Of a stretch of 53,215 nucleotides of DNA, positions 8,359 through 16,689 are shown piece after piece (the first letter of the stretch is position 1; each line of letters begins with the position of its first letter). The stretch is from positions 1 through 53,215 of the forward strand of contig CAMLKK010000021.1 of assembly GCA_946480715.1 (NCBI GenBank). Reading direction: 5' to 3'. Made by a program: the position numbers and the translations under genes. Below the pieces are notes generated by a model. That model saw only the letters and a program-made list of their open reading frames with translations. It was not told where the DNA came from and did no database searches. This DNA comes from an uncultured Bacteriovorax sp. (GTDB lineage: Bacteria; Bdellovibrionota; Bacteriovoracia; Bacteriovoracales; Bacteriovoracaceae).

Positions 8359-8548
8359 GGTTATCCTCTTGTTACGGTCTAACGAAACATGGATTCTTTT
8401 CGGGAGTAAATACGATTAAATTTAATTTTTAATACGTTTGTAAAAATGTCTTCACGAAAAATTTTGTTTCATTTTAGTGGCACAAAATATTTTGATTTGT
8501 GAATTTAATTTGAAATACTAAGGTGCTGAATTGAGCTGAGAGAATTTA
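8359..8548. other. Intergenic region upstream of tpsA
   Basis: AT-rich, with no convincing reading frame. It contains an inverted repeat CACAAA/TTTGTG around 8480-8500 and must hold the tpsA promoter, but I cannot assign hexamers with confidence. Confidence 0.4.
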
Positions 8549-8580
8549 AGAACTCCTTATTTTTTATTGAAAGGAGTTCT
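8549..8580 (-). terminator. Hairpin after the PepSY gene
   Basis: Perfect 10-bp stem AGAACTCCTT/AAGGAGTTCT with a 12-nt AT-rich loop, 14 nt beyond the stop of the PepSY gene. No U tract follows on the minus strand, so termination may be weak or Rho-assisted. Confidence 0.5.
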
Positions 8581-8594
8581 CAAATTTTCGCCCA

Positions 8595-9872
8595 TTAATG
8601 TTTGCGAAATCTTTCCAGAATAGTAACGACTATCAATGAAATTCCTACGAGTGGAAAAAGTATGCCGAAAAAGAGTGCGAAAGAGAGGACGATATTTTTA
8701 TGTTCTTTTGAGAGAGATGAAAAATGCGTTTGGTTCGGGAGTGGTTTTCTCTTCCACCACATGATTGCACCCGAGACTGAAAGAAGTATCAACATCACAC
8801 ACGCAAATAATCCCAGCAATTGATTGGCGAGTCCAAAATACTTTCCTTCATGAAGAGAGATCCCGTATTGAACGGTCGCGGCCACTTTTGAATAATCATC
8901 ATACCCAAAAGATATTAAAACTTTTCCGCTGTATTGATCCAGATGAATAAGTCTCTCTTTTTTGGGATCCCCTGTGACTGCTGAAACCGTAAATACGCCA
9001 GTCTTATTTTTTGGAAAAGTGACTACAAGTGGTTTTTTGACATTCTCTTTCGCGGCAATTTCAAGGACTGTCGATAATGTCAGAGTATTGCCTGATGCCT
9101 GAGACTCTGGCATCGGTATTTTTTCAGACGCCCATGGAACTGTATTGATTCTGTCTTTGTTCAGTGTCTCGGTGAGCACCGTCGATTTAGGAAGATTGGA
9201 AAACATTTTGTCTGGATATTGTTCCCAGACATGCATGATTTTATTTCCAAAGATTCCACTCCAAGGAAGTCCGCTTGCAATTAAAAAAAGTATGAAGACT
9301 GAACCGAGCAGACCACTTGAGAGATGGATTTCTCTCCAGAAAGCACGACCTTTAAGTGTGAAGTTGGGAACAAAACTTAATTGCGGCCAAGTGAGATAAA
9401 GACCAGTGAAAATCAGAATGATTGCCCAACAGGCCGCAAGCTCGACAATACGATCCCCCCAATCACCAATGAGAAGTTCACCATGAATCTTGCGGGCGAC
9501 TTCCTGAATGTAATCTTCGTTTTTACGTTGTCCTAAAAAGTTACCATCGTAGGGATTATAAAAAACAGAAAGTGTGCCTTCTTTTGTCGCTAGATCAAAT
9601 TGAGCGCTATGCTCTGGTGAAGAAGGTGAATAATAGTTGGCGAGCGTTGCATCTGGAAACTGCTTTTTTACTTTCTCAACTAAGTCGTTTTCAGAAAGAG
9701 GCAGTGACGTTTGCGAGGTTACAGAGACAAGTTTCGAATAAATAATTTTATCGAGTTGAGGTTTAAATAAATAAACACTTCCCGACAAAGAAAGAATGAT
9801 GAGAAAAGGAAGGACGATAAGGCCAGCATAAAAGTGGACCCGCCAAATAAAACTGTAGAGGTTATTTTTCAT
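8595..9872 (-). CDS. PepSY-associated transmembrane protein
   Basis: The 425-residue membrane protein has the PepSY_TM architecture. There is a first helix near residues 12-32 (after WRVHFYAGLIV), a periplasmic PepSY segment, a helix pair near 145-205, another periplasmic stretch, and C-terminal helices near 350-420. Conserved HxxxG-type residues (VHFYAG, REIHLSSGLLG) are typical of the family, which includes PiuB and other iron-uptake or flavoreductase-related proteins. It starts 19 nt after hemN and lacks a clear ribosome site, so it is probably translated from the hemN transcript. A role in haem/iron handling is inferred from that neighbour. Confidence 0.85.
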   Translation of the reverse strand: MKNNLYSFIWRVHFYAGLIVLPFLIILSLSGSVYLFKPQLDKIIYSKLVSVTSQTSLPLSENDLVEKVKKQFPDATLANYYSPSSPEHSAQFDLATKEGTLSVFYNPYDGNFLGQRKNEDYIQEVARKIHGELLIGDWGDRIVELAACWAIILIFTGLYLTWPQLSFVPNFTLKGRAFWREIHLSSGLLGSVFILFLIASGLPWSGIFGNKIMHVWEQYPDKMFSNLPKSTVLTETLNKDRINTVPWASEKIPMPESQASGNTLTLSTVLEIAAKENVKKPLVVTFPKNKTGVFTVSAVTGDPKKERLIHLDQYSGKVLISFGYDDYSKVAATVQYGISLHEGKYFGLANQLLGLFACVMLILLSVSGAIMWWKRKPLPNQTHFSSLSKEHKNIVLSFALFFGILFPLVGISLIVVTILERFRKH

Positions 9873-9891
9873 GGCGGCACTTTATCAGTCT

Positions 9892-11244
9892 TTAGATGGT
9901 TTGGCTAAATTTTACCGTTGGTGTTTTTCGTCTTAAGTGGTAGTCAAAACTCATGGCCACATTTCTCATGAATGGCTTCCCTTGTTCTGAGATGTGTAAA
10001 GAGTTGTGATCAAAGTTGAGCAGTCCATCGTCCGCAAAGTTTTTTAATTCTTGTTGAATGGCTTCCCAATCAGGAATGCGTTTGCTGTCAAAACGAACAC
10101 TGCCACTGCACATAAGCTGAAGGATGATTTCCTGAACAAGAAGATCTTCATCTGTATGAGTGTGTCCGCTGGAAATTGGTAAATGCCCTTCCAAAACTTT
10201 CTTTTTATAGTTATCGATATTTTTTTCGTTTTGAACAAAGCTTCCCGAAGAATCTGAAATAGAAGTTGGTCCAAGTCCGATCAACACTTTTGATTTTTTA
10301 TCCACATAACCCATAAAGTTTCTGTGGAGTTTATTTTCTTTTTTTGCCTTTGCCAGATAACTCTCAGGTAAGGCGAAGTGATCCATGCCAATATCGTCAT
10401 ATCCATAACTCTTAAGAATTTTTTTACCCGATTCATAGAGCTCTCTCTTCAAAGTCGGAGAGGGGAGATCTTCTTCTTTTATGAGACGCTGGTTCTTAAT
10501 TCTATCGGGAAGGTGAGCGTATGCATAAAAGGCAATCAGATCTGGCCTTAATCGTGAGACTATTTCGATTGTCGTAGAAATTGTTTTTAAGTTTTGTTTT
10601 GGAAGTCCGTAGATAAGATCAAAGTTGATCGATGTAAAATTAAGTTCACGAAGTTTCTTAACTAGTTTTTCAACCATCTCAACAGACTGTTCACGATTGA
10701 TTGCATTTTGAACAAAAGGATCAAAATCTTGAATACCAAGTGAAACACGCTTTATACCCATTTCAACAAGCACTTCAAGATGCTCATCTTGGCAAGTTCT
10801 AGGATCGATTTCAATTGAACCAATAAATGATGAAGTTTTCTCTTTAGTAAGCTCTTGAATGAGAATTTTTAGATTTGCTGGAGAAAGAAATGTGGGAGTT
10901 CCTCCGCCAAAATGTAGTGAATTAATTCTAGGAGTAAAACCTAATTTTTCCCGATAGTGCGACCACTCTTTCAAAACCATTTGCAGGTAGGGATCTTCGA
11001 CATCGTGATTTTTAGTAATCGTTCTGTTACATCCACAATAGAAACAAAGTTTTTCGCAATAAGGGACGTGTACATAGAGATCAACACCTTCTTCAGCAGA
11101 ATAGTTCGTCTTTATATGTTGAATCCATTTCTGTTCATCAGGAGCATTATTCCAATAGGGAACGGGAGGATAACTCGTATAACGAGGTCCAGGTCGGTTA
11201 TATTTTTCAATCAAATTTGTCGGTGATTTGTTTTCATTTTCCAT
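9892..11244 (-). CDS. hemN: Oxygen-independent coproporphyrinogen III oxidase
   Basis: A 450-residue radical SAM enzyme that converts coproporphyrinogen III to protoporphyrinogen IX in anaerobic haem synthesis. The 4Fe-4S ligands are in C63-EKL-C67-FY-C70-G-C72, the arrangement of genuine HemN rather than HemW. The N-terminal NRPGPRYTSYPP is also HemN-specific, as is the length (E. coli HemN about 457). A radical-SAM GGGTP segment is present. A weak FNR-type site lies upstream (11279-11292). It leads a probable two-gene operon with the PepSY protein. Confidence 0.95.
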   Translation of the reverse strand: MENENKSPTNLIEKYNRPGPRYTSYPPVPYWNNAPDEQKWIQHIKTNYSAEEGVDLYVHVPYCEKLCFYCGCNRTITKNHDVEDPYLQMVLKEWSHYREKLGFTPRINSLHFGGGTPTFLSPANLKILIQELTKEKTSSFIGSIEIDPRTCQDEHLEVLVEMGIKRVSLGIQDFDPFVQNAINREQSVEMVEKLVKKLRELNFTSINFDLIYGLPKQNLKTISTTIEIVSRLRPDLIAFYAYAHLPDRIKNQRLIKEEDLPSPTLKRELYESGKKILKSYGYDDIGMDHFALPESYLAKAKKENKLHRNFMGYVDKKSKVLIGLGPTSISDSSGSFVQNEKNIDNYKKKVLEGHLPISSGHTHTDEDLLVQEIILQLMCSGSVRFDSKRIPDWEAIQQELKNFADDGLLNFDHNSLHISEQGKPFMRNVAMSFDYHLRRKTPTVKFSQTI

Positions 11245-11278
11245 GCTCTCATTATGGTGAAAAAATGATTAAAAAAAC

Positions 11279-11292
11279 CTGATTTAGGTCAC
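11279..11292 (-). promoter_or_regulatory. Possible FNR/DNR-type site upstream of hemN
   Basis: The sequence CTGATTTAGGTCAC keeps 8 of 10 defined bases of the TTGAT-N4-GTCAA variant of the FNR-family box. Its centre is about 41 nt from the hemN start codon. FNR-type control of hemN is common in other bacteria. Two mismatches at the outer bases make this tentative. Confidence 0.33.
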
Positions 11293-11385
11293 GGTGGGAA
11301 CTGTCTTTGTGCAGGAATCCACCAAAACGAGGCAGTCAATTTTGCCTATTTTGAGAGGAAAATCATTGAGTTTAAGTATTGTACC

Positions 11386-11422
11386 GTGTCCCGAACGTAA
11401 TGATGCCAGATATTTCGGACAC
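11386..11422. repeat. Inverted repeat in the hemN/hydrolase intergenic region
   Basis: GTGTCC(C)GAA and TTCGGACAC pair over 9 bp with a one-base bulge around an 18-nt loop. It sits about 70 nt upstream of the divergent hydrolase gene and may be an operator. No small gene is seen in the 250-bp intergenic region. Confidence 0.4.
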
Positions 11423-11494
11423 TTTACCTTTAGGGGCTTGAATTTAGAGCTTTTCCTCAATTTTAAAAAATCCAAGTTGCGATAAAATAGCTAC

Positions 11495-13468
11495 ATGAAA
11501 ATAAAATTTAAAATACTAAGTCTTTTAGCAGTCATTATGATCTCTCTAACCTTCATCAGCAATTCGTCACTGAATGCTGCCGAAGTTCCTTTTTCTTCAC
11601 TCGAAGAATTTATAAAGTGGGAGAGAGATTTAAAACTCAATGCCAGATTTCACAAAGATTATAAAGTGCCAGATTACTTTCGTATTGCGCTTAAAAATTC
11701 TGATCCTGAAAGTGCATACTATAGATATCTCTTCTTAACTGATAATCCAAAATACATCGAAGATTACGCTAATATTCATAAAGGGCAGTTAAGTGCTTTC
11801 CCTACCAATGGAAGTACAATTATTAAAAGCAAGTACGATAACATGCCCCCTGAAATCGCGGAATATTACAAAAATAATCCGAACGAGCTACTGGCCGCAG
11901 AAGGATTTGGTTTTGATCCTGTTCTCGCAAGAAAAGTTTATACAGGTGAAATTAGTCTTCCTTATGGTGTAAACAAAACTGAATGGCTGCGATCGCATGC
12001 TTGGACACCGAATGGAATTGTTGAAAAAAATAATGTCGTTGCTTATGCTCAGACCGGATATGATGGCTATAATTTAAGAACAAGCGGTGAAGTTCCAAAT
12101 GAACAGGCCCGCGGCAATTATGAACTCCTGAAAAAATATATCAAAGACATGGAGATCATCAGCAAAAAAGCGCAAGTTATTCGCGATTCAATTGCACTCT
12201 CACTGCAAACAGGAACGAATGGAGCGGCTTCAATTGATTGTTCTTCTGGAGATGTACCAAGCAGATTCAAAGGACGCTGTGCTGAACTCTCAGTTCTTAT
12301 AAAAGCATTCAAAGATCTTGAAGCTAATTGTGAAAAATTGCGATCACTTATTAGTGCAGTAGATGATCAGGTAAAAATTCCAAGCAATCCTTCTGCAGCA
12401 GCAATTAACAAAGTTGTTAACAAAGGTTCTGCTGATATTTTTGCAGCTGAAAAAGAAGCAGCAGATTGTACGGCACCATCGCAAAAAGGATGGAAGTGCT
12501 TAAAGACAACGATCAAAACTCTTGAAGGTAAAGAATATAAAATTTCTCTCAAGTTCAATCGTCCAAACCAAAAATCTGTAGGGACTATTTTCTACGGCGT
12601 TGGTGGAAACGGTATGAGCGACATGCTTGAAGATGTTTCTCAAAAAAATCTTCTTAATCAGTTGGCAGAACAAAATCAAATCAGAACCATCATGCTTGAG
12701 ATGCTTGAAAAAGATGAAGGTTTCGAGCTAGGTGGTGGTTACTGGATTCATGGCGGTGGTTACTTAACCCTTTCGCAAATATTCATGGCAGTTTGGGAAG
12801 TCGTTGTTAAAAAAGGTCTCGCTCACGGTGATTTCACAAATTATTACGGTGGAAGTAACGGAACAATGTTGCTTGCTTCAGCAATGGCCAAATACAATGC
12901 TGATGTTTTCTTCGATAGAGTGCTTTTTGGGATCGGACCTTTCCTACCAGATTTAGCTTCGGCATGTGATCCAAATTCTAAAGCAAGTTTTAAATTGAAT
13001 AACGAAGCACAAGACAAGTGGGTCCAGACTCTCTTGGGTGCCTGGAACTATAAAGACCAGAATAAAAAAGTTTGTGACAATATAAAAGTCGAAGATAGAA
13101 CATCTATCCTAAAAGATGGAAAAAAAGATTACCCGAATACAATCATTCACGTTGTTGTGGGAGCAAAAGAAGACACAGAAGGATTTGGTCCTTGGTTTAA
13201 TGCTTCAAACTTAGAATGGTATAACAGCATTACGGCGAAATCTAAAGACAGACTTATAAGACCAAATATTGGTCATGATAATTCACCTGAAGACATGCTC
13301 CGAATTTTAAAACTTGCACCTAACGAAACGCCTGACAAAACTCTCGAGCAATGTGTGACTGGTAGAAAAGAAGTTGATGGCAAAATGGTAGAATTCAGCT
13401 GTGGATGTAATCTCGTCATCCCTGGAAGTGTTTTCCAAGCTGATGGTTGCTATCACAAGCCACTCTAA
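11495..13468 (+). CDS. Exported alpha/beta-hydrolase-like protein (657 aa)
   Basis: The protein has a signal peptide ending near NAAEV (about residue 30). The N-terminal 350 residues are unfamiliar and contain several Cys. The second half looks like an alpha/beta-hydrolase: YGVGGNG near 370 fits an oxyanion-hole region, YYGGSNGTM has Ser454 in a G-x-S-x-G elbow, and GHDNSPED places His594 where the catalytic His belongs. The acid is not assigned. An esterase or peptidase role is possible. There is no ribosome binding site; TAAAAT (11483-11488) lies 6 nt before the ATG. The C-terminus is Cys-rich (CSCGC-like cluster). It is convergent with the CAP-domain gene, 6 nt apart. Confidence 0.62.
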   Translation: MKIKFKILSLLAVIMISLTFISNSSLNAAEVPFSSLEEFIKWERDLKLNARFHKDYKVPDYFRIALKNSDPESAYYRYLFLTDNPKYIEDYANIHKGQLSAFPTNGSTIIKSKYDNMPPEIAEYYKNNPNELLAAEGFGFDPVLARKVYTGEISLPYGVNKTEWLRSHAWTPNGIVEKNNVVAYAQTGYDGYNLRTSGEVPNEQARGNYELLKKYIKDMEIISKKAQVIRDSIALSLQTGTNGAASIDCSSGDVPSRFKGRCAELSVLIKAFKDLEANCEKLRSLISAVDDQVKIPSNPSAAAINKVVNKGSADIFAAEKEAADCTAPSQKGWKCLKTTIKTLEGKEYKISLKFNRPNQKSVGTIFYGVGGNGMSDMLEDVSQKNLLNQLAEQNQIRTIMLEMLEKDEGFELGGGYWIHGGGYLTLSQIFMAVWEVVVKKGLAHGDFTNYYGGSNGTMLLASAMAKYNADVFFDRVLFGIGPFLPDLASACDPNSKASFKLNNEAQDKWVQTLLGAWNYKDQNKKVCDNIKVEDRTSILKDGKKDYPNTIIHVVVGAKEDTEGFGPWFNASNLEWYNSITAKSKDRLIRPNIGHDNSPEDMLRILKLAPNETPDKTLEQCVTGRKEVDGKMVEFSCGCNLVIPGSVFQADGCYHKPL

Positions 13469-13474
13469 GATGAA

Positions 13475-14137
13475 TTAACAACTTGGTAACGTGGCCGGCA
13501 TGGGGCAGTTAACATCCAAAGTTAACGGCTCCAAAACCGTATCATTCGTGGCCGGCCCAAAATTATTTGACCAATAACTTCGATACATTCCATTTCCAGT
13601 CATGTTTCCAATTCCAATGCTCACGTGTAAAGGTCTTAGCATATTTGTGTTATGTCCAGGCGAGTTCTTCCACTGGCAAAAAGTCGAATTGGCGGTCACA
13701 TTTCCGGCCGCAATGTTTTCGGCCCATGTCGGATAACCAAAACTTTGTGCACGTTCTGAAAACGTTCGTCCATTGGGTTCGGTATGCGAGAAATAATTAT
13801 TTGTGATCATATCGAGTGCGTGCCATCGAGCAGAGATGACTCCTTTTTGTGAAACAACAATTGTATTTAACTGATGGGCCTTGCGATAGAGGTTAAGCAA
13901 AGTCACAAAGCGAGCTTCTTCGCATCTTAGTTTGAATGCTTCAACTGTCGGTGTTTCTTCAGTGGTTTGTTCTGTAACTTCAGCAGGCGCTGAGTTTTCA
14001 TCTTGCTGTGTATGAGTTGCTGTCGTTTCTGTCTCTGTCTCTTCCGGTTTATTTGTGTTGGTTTCAGTTTCAGGCGTGCAGGCCGAAAAAAGGAGTAAAC
14101 CGAGAAGTGCTAAGGATTTGCTTTTTGATTTATTCAT
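13475..14137 (-). CDS. CAP/SCP-domain lipoprotein
   Basis: A 220-residue lipoprotein: the signal sequence from MNKSKSKSLALLG ends in lipobox FSAC, followed by a Thr/Glu-rich linker of about 55 residues. The CAP domain has ARWHALDMITNNYFSH with the conserved His, then GYPTWAENIAAG (the GxxxxENI motif) and WKNSPGHNTNML. Bacterial CAP proteins are extracytoplasmic and mostly of unknown function. The ATG at 14137 gives the correct lipoprotein signal. No ribosome site is present, and a -10-like TACACT (14144-14149, minus) ends 6 nt upstream, suggesting a leaderless message. Confidence 0.88.
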   Translation of the reverse strand: MNKSKSKSLALLGLLLFSACTPETETNTNKPEETETETTATHTQQDENSAPAEVTEQTTEETPTVEAFKLRCEEARFVTLLNLYRKAHQLNTIVVSQKGVISARWHALDMITNNYFSHTEPNGRTFSERAQSFGYPTWAENIAAGNVTANSTFCQWKNSPGHNTNMLRPLHVSIGIGNMTGNGMYRSYWSNNFGPATNDTVLEPLTLDVNCPMPATLPSC

Positions 14138-14215
14138 GCAAAAAGTGTAATGCGCGAACGAAACCAATATAAGTCTGCACTTGCTCGGTTGTTTCGCAGC
14201 AGACTTGTTTAGCTT

Positions 14216-15325
14216 TTAGTGTTTAGCGACACGAAAAGTGTGTTGGAACGTTTTGAAAAAGAGGAGGATTGCTAGTGTGAGCATGATGGCGCTGTAACCT
14301 AAATGATGTAAATAATTTTCAGACATAAGGACTGCGCTTACTCTTGTTGCTCCAGAAAGAATGATGAAAGCTGAAATGAAATAAATTGCTTTTCTATTTT
14401 CTAAACTTTTATCTCCTGGCCCATGAGATTGCAGAACTCGCATTGAAATTAATAATGTGAGGAGGAGAGTCCCACTGAAAAAGAAAGCGTGTGAAGCGTG
14501 AATATCTCCATCGAACCAAAAGAGTTTAAGCACGAAACTTAAAATGATCAACCAGCATGAAATCCAAATATTCGTCGTCAATGCCGTTTTTTCTTTGGGT
14601 AATTTATGCAGACTCCAATATTTGAAAGCTATCACGCAAACAACAAGCGTTCTTATCAATAAAGCAATTTGTCCTTGCAGAAAAAAACTTACGACAAAAG
14701 AAATCATCAGCACCCAAAACAGAAGAGGTACTGTTTTTAAAAAAGTAAGATTGGTTTCGTATCGTTTTCTTTGTGTTTGAACGATTTCAATATGGCCGAG
14801 TATTCCAGGTACAAGTCGACTGCCAACACCTAGAATGAGAGCAGCGATAGCGCCTTCATAATGCATATATTTGTAGGCTTCACTTCCTGTAAGAACATGC
14901 GAGAGTGCCGAGAATAGCCAGAGTCCCATTCCTACAAAAAGAAAAACGAATGAATAAGGTGGATTCGTCGATCGTTTTTGAATACGTCTGAATAAAAAAG
15001 TTAGAATTATAGTGGCCTGGAGTGCTGATACACCTGCAGTCCAGCGATCTAAATCGAGATAAGCAAACATAACACCGATGGCAGTAATAATCGCGAATGG
15101 AAGTGACTCGATAGTTTTAGTAGGTTCTGTTCCTGAAAACTTGGGAACGGCAGTCATCAAGAATCCTGCAATGAAAGAAGCCGAAAACCCATTCAGCATC
15201 AGATAGCGGTGGGCGAGCACAGGATATGTTGATTCCGTAAAAATTTGTGGAACCCAAATAAGCGTTCCCCAGAGGAGATAAAAAAGTCCTAATAAGAAAA
15301 AATTGCGGTAGGGTTCTTTCTTCAT
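14216..15325 (-). CDS. NnrS family membrane protein
   Basis: A 369-residue integral membrane protein with about ten to twelve helices. The start (RNFFLLGLFYLLWGTLIWVP), the helix HRYLMLNGFSASFIAGFLMTA, and SRLVPGILGH match the NnrS family, haem- and copper-containing membrane proteins linked to tolerance of nitric oxide and nitrosative stress. The many intramembrane His residues (HRY, SHVL, MHYEGA, HASHAFF) could bind metal. It is 44 nt from dmeF on the same strand and might share its transcript. Two genes away from hemN it suggests low-oxygen or NO physiology, which is inference. Confidence 0.87.
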   Translation of the reverse strand: MKKEPYRNFFLLGLFYLLWGTLIWVPQIFTESTYPVLAHRYLMLNGFSASFIAGFLMTAVPKFSGTEPTKTIESLPFAIITAIGVMFAYLDLDRWTAGVSALQATIILTFLFRRIQKRSTNPPYSFVFLFVGMGLWLFSALSHVLTGSEAYKYMHYEGAIAALILGVGSRLVPGILGHIEIVQTQRKRYETNLTFLKTVPLLFWVLMISFVVSFFLQGQIALLIRTLVVCVIAFKYWSLHKLPKEKTALTTNIWISCWLIILSFVLKLFWFDGDIHASHAFFFSGTLLLTLLISMRVLQSHGPGDKSLENRKAIYFISAFIILSGATRVSAVLMSENYLHHLGYSAIMLTLAILLFFKTFQHTFRVAKH

Positions 15326-15369
15326 AATATGAGCTTATAATTAAGCGTGGACTTATTCCATGATGTTAA

Positions 15370-16314
15370 TCAGTTTCGTTGTCTTTCTTCTATAATAATG
15401 TGTTGAATACTATATTTAGCACTCAGACGATCACGGTAATAATCACTACCTTTTAACTCGGAGTTAAAAATGATTATTTCGCACGCATGAGCGTTGGGTG
15501 CTATTCTCCATATGTGAAGATCACTAACGATTGCGCCATCTTCTCTTTCAAGAAAATCCTTCACTTCTTTTTCACTGATTAATTTCGCACTACCATCCAG
15601 AAGTTCCCACAACGTCGCTTTACATAGTCCATACGCCCACTTCAGGATGACGATAGAACCCAAAATACCAATGACAGGATCGGCCCAAGTCCAACCTAAA
15701 TACTTTCCACAAAGAAGGGCACCGATAGCAAGCACAGATGTGAATGCATCAGCAATAACGTGCACAAGAGCGCTTTGATGATTGTGATCGTGAACATGTT
15801 TATGTTCGTGGTCGTGGTCGTGGTCGTGGTCATGGTCATGGTGATGATCATGATGATCGTGGGCATTCATCAGCAGAAGAGCGCTTACAAGGTTGACAAC
15901 GAAACCAATGACAGAAACCCAGATGGCCATTTCAAAATTAATTGTTTTTGGATTGAAATATCTCTCAATAGATTCAACCCCCATGAAGAGAGCAACAATT
16001 CCTAAGAGGAGCGCGCTTGTGTAGCCGCCCAATGGAATAAGTTTTCCTGAGCCAAAAGAAAATTTCGCGTTCATTTTTTGCGAGCGTGCCAGTCGATATG
16101 CGACGAGTGAAATACCAAGAGCACCAACGTGGCTGCCCATGTGCCAGCCATCAGCGAGCAAGGCCATTGATCCCGTTACATAACCATAAAAAATTTCAAA
16201 CACCATCGTGATGAAAGTTAGAATGACAACAAAGAGTGTCTTCTTTTCGTTAGCACCAATTTTGCTATCTTGAATAACGTAGTCGTGATCATGTGTATGT
16301 TGTTCGATTGACAT
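15370..16314 (-). CDS. dmeF: Cation diffusion facilitator, DmeF-type Co/Ni(Zn) exporter
   Basis: A 314-residue CDF transporter exporting divalent metal by proton antiport across the inner membrane. It has an N-terminal His-rich tail (HTHDHD) and six helices. The metal-site motifs are HMGSH (LADGWHMGSH, helix 2) and HVIAD (helix 5). A very His/Asp-rich cytoplasmic loop lies at about 152-178. DmeF proteins share the ADGWHMGSH form and are encoded next to a DmeR/RcnR regulator, exactly as here. Metal preference for Co/Ni over Zn is inferred from that pairing. Ribosome site AAGGA precedes the ATG. Confidence 0.9.
   Translation of the reverse strand: MSIEQHTHDHDYVIQDSKIGANEKKTLFVVILTFITMVFEIFYGYVTGSMALLADGWHMGSHVGALGISLVAYRLARSQKMNAKFSFGSGKLIPLGGYTSALLLGIVALFMGVESIERYFNPKTINFEMAIWVSVIGFVVNLVSALLLMNAHDHHDHHHDHDHDHDHDHEHKHVHDHNHQSALVHVIADAFTSVLAIGALLCGKYLGWTWADPVIGILGSIVILKWAYGLCKATLWELLDGSAKLISEKEVKDFLEREDGAIVSDLHIWRIAPNAHACEIIIFNSELKGSDYYRDRLSAKYSIQHIIIEERQRN
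15806..15866. repeat. Low-complexity hexamer repeat encoding the DmeF His/Asp loop
   Basis: Near-tandem GTGGTC/ATGGTC hexamers on the plus strand encode alternating His-Asp on the minus strand. This is a codon-level repeat inside dmeF that could vary in length by slippage. Confidence 0.7.
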
Positions 16315-16323
16315 TTTTTCCTT

Positions 16324-16602
16324 CTATTTCCAGTATGTCTTCATGAGTTTGATGAGTTCAAGTGCAGATTTATCGCTCGCACTTTTAGGATTATTCATAT
16401 CACTCATTACATGTTCTTTAATATGAGCTTCAATTAATTCTCCGATTAAACCGTTAAGGCCACCACGACTAGCTGTTAGCGTTTGAAGTACACTGTAACA
16501 GTCTATTCCTTCTTCTAATCCACGCTCGACGGCATCGAGCTGGCCTTTGATACGACGTATGCGGGTTATGATTTTCTTTTTTGCTTCTAATACATGGGCC
16601 AT
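16324..16602 (-). CDS. dmeR: RcnR/DmeR-type metal-sensing repressor (CsoR family)
   Basis: The 92-residue all-helical protein has the complete RcnR-type metal site: His3, Cys35, His60 and His64 at the expected positions. This distinguishes it from CsoR (Cys-His-Cys copper site) and FrmR. DNA-contacting basic residues lie in KKKIITRIRRIKGQ. RcnR/DmeR repressors release DNA on binding Co(II) or Ni(II). Ribosome site AAGGAG is 7 nt before the ATG. dmeF begins 9 nt after its stop, forming a dmeRF operon that is presumably autoregulated through the palindrome at 16615-16634. Confidence 0.93.
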   Translation of the reverse strand: MAHVLEAKKKIITRIRRIKGQLDAVERGLEEGIDCYSVLQTLTASRGGLNGLIGELIEAHIKEHVMSDMNNPKSASDKSALELIKLMKTYWK

Positions 16603-16614
16603 TAGAGGTCTCCT

Positions 16615-16634
16615 TACTATACCCCAGTATAGTA
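16615..16634 (-). promoter_or_regulatory. Candidate DmeR operator (perfect palindrome)
   Basis: The arms TACTATAC and GTATAGTA flank CCCA, giving a perfect 8-bp inverted repeat with a C4 tract. That resembles the G/C-tract sites of RcnR-family repressors. It overlaps the predicted -10 element of dmeRF and abuts the ribosome binding site. Confidence 0.75.
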
Positions 16635-16654
16635 TAGATACCGGGATAAAGCAA
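16626..16654 (-). promoter_or_regulatory. Predicted dmeRF promoter
   Basis: On the minus strand, -35 TTGCTT (16649-16654), 17-nt spacer and -10 TATACT (16626-16631). The -10 lies inside the palindromic operator, so a bound repressor would exclude RNA polymerase. Confidence 0.6.
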
Positions 16655-16689
16655 GGCAGTGGGCCACTTTTGACAGGACCTAAAGTCTT

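Noticed and set aside
15760..16005. Plus-strand frame with Val/Met-rich low-complexity sequence
   Set aside because: It is the antisense reading of the His/Asp hexamer repeat inside dmeF, which has clear family motifs.
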